A stretch of DNA of 64,000 bases from Microbacterium oxydans (GTDB lineage: Bacteria; Actinomycetota; Actinomycetes; Actinomycetales; Microbacteriaceae). The notes below the pieces were generated by a model. The model searched no databases and was not told the origin of the DNA. It saw only the letters and a program-made list of their open reading frames with translations. Of this stretch, positions 58,971 through 64,000 are shown in pieces (positions within the stretch are counted from its first letter, which is position 1; every line of letters begins with the position of its first letter). A program made the position numbers and the translations under genes. The DNA is taken from positions 155,575 to 219,574 of the forward strand of contig NZ_JYIW01000023.1 of the NCBI RefSeq assembly GCF_000956525.1. Reading direction: 5' to 3'.

Positions 58971-59410
58971 GTTCCGGCGACCTGCAGAACCTGTACCAGG
59001 AGCTCATCCTCGACCACTCGCGCACCCCGCACGGCTTCGGTCTGCGCGACGAGATCGCCGCGCAGTCGCATCAGGTGAACCCCACCTGCGGCGATGAGGT
59101 CACCCTGCAGGTGCACCGCGCAGCCGACGGTTCCGTCGAGGCGATCGCCTGGGAGGGGCACGGCTGTGCGATCTCGCAGGCCTCTGCCTCGCTGCTGGCA
59201 GAGCTGGCCGAGGGGCTCACGGTGCCGGAGCTCGAAGTGCGGATCGACGCGTTCCGCGAGGCCATGCGCTCGCGCGGCAAGATCGAGCCCGATGAGGAGC
59301 TGCTCGGTGACGCTGCGGCCCTCGGCGGCGTCTCGCGGTATGTGGCCCGCGTGAAGTGCGCGATGCTCGCGTGGGTCGCGGCGGAAGACGCCCTGCGGAA
59401 GTCGGCCTGA
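58967..59410 (+). CDS. sufU: SufU, sulfurtransferase partner of SufS
   Basis: A 147-residue SufU/IscU-fold protein. NLYQELILDHSRTPHGFG opens it. The three zinc-binding Cys are in VNPTCGDEVTL, GHGCAISQASASLL and RVKCAMLAWVAAEDAL, with the Asp after the first Cys conserved. In Gram-positives SufU accepts persulfide from SufS and passes it on for cluster assembly. The ATG overlaps the sufS stop, so the pair is co-translated. No sufBCD genes follow; they must be elsewhere. Confidence 0.95.
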   Translation: MSSGDLQNLYQELILDHSRTPHGFGLRDEIAAQSHQVNPTCGDEVTLQVHRAADGSVEAIAWEGHGCAISQASASLLAELAEGLTVPELEVRIDAFREAMRSRGKIEPDEELLGDAAALGGVSRYVARVKCAMLAWVAAEDALRKSA

Positions 59411-59503
59411 GGGTTTCGAGTCGGTCGGCCGCAGGGCACGGATTCCGTGTCGGTTCGTGTCGTGTCGGGGAATACTCGCGAGCATGCGGCGTTGAGCCCA
59501 GAC

Positions 59504-60145
59504 ATGACTACTCTCGGAATCATCGGTGCAGGACACATCGGCTCGCAGGTCGCTCGCGCGGCCGTCGCGCAGGGCTACGACGTCGTGATCGCGAACTCGC
59601 GCGGGCCTGAGACGCTCGCAGCGCTCGTCGACGAACTCGGCGAGAAGGCGAAGGCGGCCACCGCGGCAGAGGCGGGTGCGGCAGGCGACGTGGTCGTGGT
59701 GACCGTGCCGCTGCGCGCACTCGACCAGGTGCCGGTCGAGCCGCTCGCGGGCAAGATCGTGCTCGACACCAACAACTACTACTTCGAGCGCGACGGCCAC
59801 ATCGAGGCGCTCGACAAGGGTGAGACGACCACGTCCGAGCTGTTGCAGCAGCACCTGCCGACATCGAAGATCGCCAAGGCGTTCAACCACATCAAGGCAT
59901 CCGACATCACCACCGACGGCACCCCGGCCGGCACCGAGAACCGCCGCGCACTCGCGACCGCTGGCGACGATGCAGAGGCCGTCGCGTTCGTCACTCGGCT
60001 GTACGACGAGATCGGGTTCGACACCGTCAACATCGGACCGCTGAGCGAATCCTGGCGCGTCGAGCGCGACCGTCCGGCCTACGTGGTGCGGCAGAACGCG
60101 GCCGAGCTCGAGGCCAACCTCGCGATCGCGAACCGTCTGCCCTGA
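59504..60145 (+). CDS. NADP oxidoreductase, coenzyme F420-dependent family
   Basis: A 213-residue Rossmann protein. MTTLGIIGAGHIGSQVARAAV carries the GxGxxG motif with an early strand, and VVIANSRGPETLAALV suggests NADP binding through Ser and Arg. ALDQVPVEPLAGKIVLDTNNYYFERDG and KAFNHIKASDITTDG are conserved in actinobacterial NADPH-dependent F420 reductase-like proteins. Whether the partner is F420 is not shown. A UUCG-capped hairpin after its stop likely terminates it. Start is the ATG at 59504; no clear ribosome-binding site is seen. Confidence 0.82.
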   Translation: MTTLGIIGAGHIGSQVARAAVAQGYDVVIANSRGPETLAALVDELGEKAKAATAAEAGAAGDVVVVTVPLRALDQVPVEPLAGKIVLDTNNYYFERDGHIEALDKGETTTSELLQQHLPTSKIAKAFNHIKASDITTDGTPAGTENRRALATAGDDAEAVAFVTRLYDEIGFDTVNIGPLSESWRVERDRPAYVVRQNAAELEANLAIANRLP

Positions 60146-60160
60146 TCGGCGGTGACGTTC

Positions 60161-60192
60161 GAGGGGGAGGATGCTTCGGCATCCTCCCCCTC
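60161..60192 (+). terminator. UUCG-capped terminator hairpin
   Basis: GAGGGGGAGGATGC and GCATCCTCCCCCTC form a perfect 14-bp stem capped by TTCG, 15 bp after the stop of the oxidoreductase gene. There is no T-run. Confidence 0.85.
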
Positions 60193-60265
60193 GCCATGTC
60201 ACGATCGGGTGCGCAGATGGCATACCAAATTGGCGAACGTTCACGCCGAGTGCAAGAATGCGTGC

Positions 60266-60925
60266 ATGGCTGAGGCGGGGTTGGCCGGCGAACTCGAGTC
60301 GGTCAGAGTGACGCGCATTCTGCGAGATGACATCATCTTCGGCAGACGCGCGCCCGGTTCGCGACTCATCGAACGCGATCTCGCCGCCGAACTCAACGTG
60401 TCGAGGCTTCCGGTGCGTGAGGCCATCAGGGCGCTCGTCGGCGAAGGAGTGGTCGTCGCCCGACCGCGTACCTGGGCCGTCGTCCGACAGTTCACCCACC
60501 GTGACATCCAGGACTTCGCCGAAGTGCGCGAGGCGATCGAGACGCTCATGTTCGTGTTCGCCGCCGAGCGCCACGACGAGGCGGGGATCGCGCGGCTGCG
60601 TGCGGCATACCTGGCCGAGCTCGACGGGGCGACCGTCGGTGACGGAGACGCCGCCAGAGCCGCAGCGGCCGACTTCCATGCGATCGCCGGCGAACTCGCC
60701 GACAACGACATGCTGAGCGAGTTGCTCGGGGTGTTCTTCACACGCCTTCGCTGGTTGTTCGGGCAGCACGACGATCTGCTCGCCATGGCGGAAGAGCACC
60801 GCGTCATCTTCGAGGCGATGGAGGACCGCGACATCGAGCGCGTTCGGGCTCTGATTCCGCGGCACCTCGCACTCGGGCAGGCCGTCGCCGCACGCCGCCT
60901 GATCAGCAGCGATTATCAGATCTGA
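60266..60925 (+). CDS. GntR family regulator, FadR/FCD subfamily
   Basis: A 219-residue regulator. The winged helix covers residues ~12-75: RILRDDIIFGRRAPGSRLIERDLAAELNVSRLPVREAIRALVGEGVV. The FCD domain follows (FAEVREAIETLMFVFAAERH, AADFHAIAGELADN, HRVIFEAMEDRDIERVRALIPRHL), with the Asp/His metal ligands. The effector is probably a carboxylic acid. The target is not evident, since its neighbours are unrelated. ATTGGCGAAC, 28 bp upstream, also forms the left arm of the operator at 38247. The weak -10-like AAGAAT, 6 nt before the ATG, fits a leaderless start. Confidence 0.87.
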   Translation: MAEAGLAGELESVRVTRILRDDIIFGRRAPGSRLIERDLAAELNVSRLPVREAIRALVGEGVVVARPRTWAVVRQFTHRDIQDFAEVREAIETLMFVFAAERHDEAGIARLRAAYLAELDGATVGDGDAARAAAADFHAIAGELADNDMLSELLGVFFTRLRWLFGQHDDLLAMAEEHRVIFEAMEDRDIERVRALIPRHLALGQAVAARRLISSDYQI

Positions 60926-61027
60926 CGCCTGGCGCGGGCGGCCGGAGTAGCGGTCGAGGCAGCGCGCGTATATATATTGGGCGTATCGGAATCGTTCCGG
61001 GTCTGACGCGATGTGCTGGGGAGCGAG

Positions 61028-61273
61028 ATGCGAGGTCTTGCTGTCGCCGTGGGAAGCCTGCTGCTGATCGGCGGGGTGGTGCTCGTCGTGGTCGCCGACC
61101 AGGAGCGACTCGCCGCGATCGAGGCGGTCCGCGCGCAGGTCACGCAGGTCGAGCAGCGCCTCGACGTCGCGCGTGCGCAGAACCTCGATCTCGCCGGTTC
61201 CCTCACGGCCCTCCGTTCGAAGATCGCGCAGCAGGATGCCGAGATCGCCGACTCGACGGGATTCCTGCAGTGA
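61028..61273 (+). CDS. Small membrane-anchored coiled-coil protein
   Basis: An 81-residue protein. One hydrophobic span, GLAVAVGSLLLIGGVVLVVVA (residues 3-23), is followed by a long helical, coiled-coil-like part (EAVRAQVTQVEQRLDVARAQNLDLAGSLTALRSKIAQQDAEI). GGGGAGCG lies before the ATG at 61028; a GTG five codons earlier is less likely. Its stop overlaps the next start (TGATG), so it is paired with the HEXXH protein. No family is recognised. Confidence 0.65.
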   Translation: MRGLAVAVGSLLLIGGVVLVVVADQERLAAIEAVRAQVTQVEQRLDVARAQNLDLAGSLTALRSKIAQQDAEIADSTGFLQ

Positions 61274-62142
61274 TGCGACGGGTGATGGCACTCACCGTGA
61301 CCGCAGCCGTGCTGCTCTCGGCCGCTGTGGCCGCACGTGCCGAAGGCCTCGAGAGTGATCGCGTGGCCGTCATCGCCGAGTTCACAGCGCTCGCCGACAC
61401 CACGCGAACCGCGCAGCAGCGCACCGACTACCTGCGCGGAGCGCTCGAGCGCGCAGAGGACGACACCGCGGACCGAGCGGCCGTGCTGGCGGTGCGCCCG
61501 GCGTTCCTCGCCGAGATCGAAGCACTCCGCACCGCGCTGACGACGGCCACCGGCAAGGTCGACACCGCCGCGCATCTCGCGGCGGCGCTCTCGGCGCAGC
61601 AGACCGTGCTGGCGGAGCAGGTCGATCCGCAGGTCGTGACCAATGCGACCGCCACGGTGCACGCCCTCACCGAGAAGGTGAACGAAGAGGTGACGACGTG
61701 GCAGGCCGCGCAGATCGCGCGCAGCGCCGGTCCCGGCGGTCCCGCGTACACGACGAGCGGACCGGATGGCTACGCCAGGGTCCGCGCCGCGCTCGATCTG
61801 GTGGGTGGCGGTGGGATCGGGCTCTACGAGTCGCCGTCCTGCCGCGGCGGCAACGCCGCAGCCTGCGCCAACAGCAACGGCTACATCAAATACCGCGCCG
61901 ACATCGCCGGGTGGAGCTCCGACCGGCTGAACTGGGCGATGGCTCACGAGCTCGCGCACATCTACCAGTTCCGGGTCTGGGGTGCGCTGACGTCGTCAGG
62001 CACGTACTCGTCGATGTTCGGCGGTGACCCCGAGTTCCTCGCGAACTGCATGGCCGTGGTGCGCGGCTACCCCGGGAATCAGGGGTGCAATGGCGACCAG
62101 CAGGCCTGGGCATCCGGTATCTGGGTCGGCGCCGTCCGCTGA
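61273..62142 (+). CDS. Secreted protein with HEXXH metallopeptidase motif
   Basis: A 289-residue protein with a signal peptide (MRRVMALTVTAAVLLSAAVAARA, likely cut after ARA). Residues ~25-150 are a helical, coiled-coil-like domain. The C-terminal ~120 residues contain AMAHELAHIYQ, where H225, E226 and H229 match a zinc site. A Glu in GGDPEFLANCMA (E254) could be the third ligand, as in gluzincin-like peptidases. Four Cys in this part suggest disulphides. The substrate is unknown; lysis of wall or secreted proteins is a guess. It is coupled to the small coiled-coil membrane protein upstream. Confidence 0.65.
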   Translation: MRRVMALTVTAAVLLSAAVAARAEGLESDRVAVIAEFTALADTTRTAQQRTDYLRGALERAEDDTADRAAVLAVRPAFLAEIEALRTALTTATGKVDTAAHLAAALSAQQTVLAEQVDPQVVTNATATVHALTEKVNEEVTTWQAAQIARSAGPGGPAYTTSGPDGYARVRAALDLVGGGGIGLYESPSCRGGNAAACANSNGYIKYRADIAGWSSDRLNWAMAHELAHIYQFRVWGALTSSGTYSSMFGGDPEFLANCMAVVRGYPGNQGCNGDQQAWASGIWVGAVR

Positions 62143-62154
62143 TCCGGCCGTGCC

Positions 62155-62994
62155 TCAGCGAGTCGGTGTGGTCGTGTCGACGGCCTCGCGCAACGGTCCG
62201 CGCATCGCCCGCCAATAGGCGACGGGAGCGAGGCGCACGAGCACATCGACGAGCCGTGCCTCCCGCCCGACCATGGTCCTGGCGCGGCGGCGCTTCGTCG
62301 CGCGGACGATGCGTGCCGCGGCATCCGCCGGCTCCGTGTGGTACATCGCCGCCTGCGCCGATGCCGCCCGGGCGGCGACGGCCGGATCGATCGCCGCGGC
62401 GTAACGTCCGTGCAGGATGATGCCGGTGCGCACCCCGGCCGGGTAGATCGCGCCGACCGTGACCGACGAGCCCTCGAGCTCGTGCCGAAGGGCCTCGGAG
62501 AACGCGCGGACCGCGAACTTGCTCATGGCATAGGGGATGCGTCCGGCGGGGGCGGCGAGCGCGTAGATGCTCGCGAGATGGGTGATGTGCGCCCTCGGCG
62601 CCTGGCGCAGCGCCGGCAGCAACGCCTTCGTGATCGAGACCGTGCCCCACACGTTGACGTCGGTCAGCCAGCGCATCTCCTCCATCGTGAGCTGGTCGAG
62701 GCTGCCCAGCATGGATGAACCGGCGCAGGTGATGAGCGCGTTGATGCCGGGATGCGCGGCGACGATCTCGGATGCGGTCGCGAACACCGCCTCGTCGTCG
62801 CGGAGATCCACGACATGCGTGGTCACCGTCGTGCCCGCCTGGAGCTCTGCGGCGACGGCTGCGAGTGCTGTCGCGTTGTGGTCGACGAGCGCGAGATGCA
62901 CCCCTTCGGCGGCGAGCTGGCGGGCGATGGCCGCGCCCATTCCACTCGCGGCTCCCGTGATCACGGTCGTGCTCCCGGTGAGGTCGAGGCGCAT
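62155..62994 (-). CDS. Short-chain dehydrogenase/reductase
   Basis: A 279-residue classical SDR. TVITGAASGMGAAIARQLAAEG is the NAD(P) site, with an Asp in VDHNATAL hinting at NAD preference. ITCAGSSMLGSL, ITHLASIYALAAPAGRIPYAMSKFAV gives the catalytic Ser, Tyr and Lys. The C-terminal ~60 residues are basic (ATKRRRARTMVG), as in SDRs that touch membrane lipids. The substrate is unknown. I chose the ATG at 62994 because GGAGGAACG precedes it; a reading from 63075 lacks this. Confidence 0.88.
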   Translation of the reverse strand: MRLDLTGSTTVITGAASGMGAAIARQLAAEGVHLALVDHNATALAAVAAELQAGTTVTTHVVDLRDDEAVFATASEIVAAHPGINALITCAGSSMLGSLDQLTMEEMRWLTDVNVWGTVSITKALLPALRQAPRAHITHLASIYALAAPAGRIPYAMSKFAVRAFSEALRHELEGSSVTVGAIYPAGVRTGIILHGRYAAAIDPAVAARAASAQAAMYHTEPADAAARIVRATKRRRARTMVGREARLVDVLVRLAPVAYWRAMRGPLREAVDTTTPTR

Positions 62995-63131
62995 CGTTCC
63001 TCCTCCTGGCGCGCGTCGTCGCGCGCCGTCTCCGCAGTGTCGGGCCGGGTGCGGAGATCCCGGTTTCTCCTCCATTGTGACCCACGCCGGACGCGATTGA
63101 TACCGGTACGCTCTCAGAGAGGGAGGTTTCG

Positions 63132-63713
63132 GTGGGACGGACTGCGGATGCCATTGCTGAAGGCGTTGCGATAGCGACCGCTGCCGCGCGCCTGGCCGTC
63201 AAGAACCACATCCTCATCGGCACGATCGCCGAGAACGGGGTGTTCGACACCGACAAGTACGTCGACGACGCGCGCGAGGCGCTGCGGGCGATGGCCGAGG
63301 AGTCGGAGGCCGCCGCCGAGAACGTCACCGCGCTCCGCAAGCGGGCCAGAGGCCGACACTCCGACCCATCGGGCACGCACGACTACCGCGACCGCGATGT
63401 GCGCAACCTCCGTCGCCGCGCCAAGCAGTCGGCCGGCGTCGCGGCGCGACTGCGCGACGTGATGCAGGACCCGAAGCAGCTCGGCGTGATCGTCGAAGAG
63501 GCGCGCGAGGCCGCGTGGGCCGACGTGCGCCACAACCTCGACCGTCGACTGCGTGTCGAGGGCATGCGTCCGGATCAGGACCCCGATTACGACCGCATGC
63601 GCGATGCGCGGATGCAGGCGCTGCGGCTCGTCGATCTGCAGGCGCTGTCGTCGCAGCAGCGCGCCAAAGCCAAGCGGACGAAGAAGCAGAAGGCCGCCGA
63701 GAAGGCCGACTGA
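63132..63713 (+). CDS. Charged helical protein of unknown function
   Basis: A 193-residue protein starting with GTG after GGGAGG. An N-terminal Ala-rich stretch is followed by strongly charged, helical sequence (EALRAMAEESEAAAENVTALRKRARGRHS, RDVRNLRRRAKQSAGVAARLRDVMQD). It ends in a Lys-rich tail (KAKRTKKQKAAEKAD). No membrane segment or catalytic motif is visible. The basic tail may bind nucleic acid. I do not recognise the family. It precedes tRNA-Arg. Confidence 0.75.
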   Translation: MGRTADAIAEGVAIATAAARLAVKNHILIGTIAENGVFDTDKYVDDAREALRAMAEESEAAAENVTALRKRARGRHSDPSGTHDYRDRDVRNLRRRAKQSAGVAARLRDVMQDPKQLGVIVEEAREAAWADVRHNLDRRLRVEGMRPDQDPDYDRMRDARMQALRLVDLQALSSQQRAKAKRTKKQKAAEKAD

Positions 63714-63780
63714 GGCCTCGTTTCGCTTTCGCGTCTCGACTGTTGTAGGCTGTTCTACGGCCCGCTGAGCGGTCCAGGAG

Positions 63781-63852
63781 CGCCCGTAGCTCAATGGATA
63801 GAGCATCTGACTACGGATCAGAAGGTTAGGGGTTCGAGTCCCTTCGGGCGCA
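63781..63852 (+). tRNA. tRNA-Arg(ACG)
   Basis: The acceptor GCGCCCG pairs with CGGGCGC, with A as discriminator. The anticodon stem CTGA/TCAG encloses loop CTACGGA, anticodon ACG (A34 is normally deaminated to inosine). AGGGGTTCGAGTCCCTT is the T arm. CCA is not encoded. Confidence 0.95.
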
Positions 63853-63914
63853 CAGTAGTTGAAACGGCATCCACTTCGGTGGGTGCCGTTTCTGCGTTCG
63901 TGCCCTTCCTCCGC

Positions 63915-63970
63915 GAGGGGTCGATACACGCCGCGCCCGAGCCCGCTCGCGCGGCGTGTATCGACCCCTC
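63915..63970. repeat. Long hairpin, copy D of family 1
   Basis: Perfect 22-bp arms 63915-63936 and 63949-63970 with a 12-nt loop. The outer GAGGGGTC and the inner CGCCGCG are shared with copies A-C at 23.4-23.8 kb. The middle reads GATACA here and AGAACA there, with matching change in the other arm. Confidence 0.85.
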
Positions 63971-64000
63971 ACGGGAGGGGCGGGACGGGAGGGGGGGGAG

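Overview
The window is about 70% GC and almost fully coding, with tightly packed operons that often overlap by ATGA or GTGA. Several genes have a TANNNT hexamer 6-7 nt before the start codon, which suggests leaderless transcripts. Gene content (LCP cell-wall ligase, SufS/SufU, GlgX-TreY-TreZ, PucR, many carbohydrate regulators) fits an actinobacterium, most likely Microbacteriaceae close to Microbacterium. This assignment is inference from composition and gene content, not a database match.

Region 1 (1-9.7 kb) is mostly housekeeping: a lipid kinase, an aminotransferase, serS, a HAD hydrolase, tRNA-Ser(UGA), an LCP protein, then a TetR regulator divergent from a GH3 glycosidase. Region 2 (9.7-29.3 kb) is a plant-glycan locus. 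It holds an L-rhamnose operon (isomerase, fused aldolase/dehydrogenase, kinase). It also holds a five-gene operon of GH78 alpha-L-rhamnosidase, a one-cysteine racemase-superfamily protein, GH127, a RuBisCO-like protein and a DUF1537 sugar-acid kinase. A sugar dehydrogenase, a sugar ABC importer and two tandem LacI regulators complete it. Five operator-like palindromes (consensus TGAAACGTTTCA) lie in the promoter gaps and tie these units into one likely LacI regulon.

Region 3 (30.3-39.1 kb) is a seven-gene operon that I read as a D-apionate pathway: LerK-, DerI-, LerI-, OiaC-, ApnO- and ApnL-like proteins plus an (alpha/alpha)6 glycosidase. A divergent FadR-type regulator faces it across a near-perfect palindrome. 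Together regions 2 and 3 look adapted to apiose- and rhamnose-rich plant polymers such as rhamnogalacturonan II. The RuBisCO-like/GH127 operon may serve another branched sugar acid, possibly aceric acid.

Region 4 (39.1-42.2 kb) is an accessory patch. It has tRNA-Ser(GCU), a 51-bp duplicated tRNA end 801 bp away flanking a broken integrase, a large NrdR-like protein with two ATP-cone-like segments, and small unknown genes. Region 5 (42.3-64 kb) carries beta-alanine catabolism (MmsA, PucR, omega-aminotransferase), small regulators and an exporter. It continues with the GlgX-TreY-TreZ trehalose operon, SufS-SufU, assorted dehydrogenases and regulators, a secreted HEXXH protein and tRNA-Arg(ACG).

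Two kinds of non-coding repeats stand out. One is a CCCTGAGCCTGTCGAAGGG-type dispersed repeat that has entered three coding sequences in frame. The other is a set of long, nearly perfect intergenic hairpins whose stems vary in a compensated way between copies.
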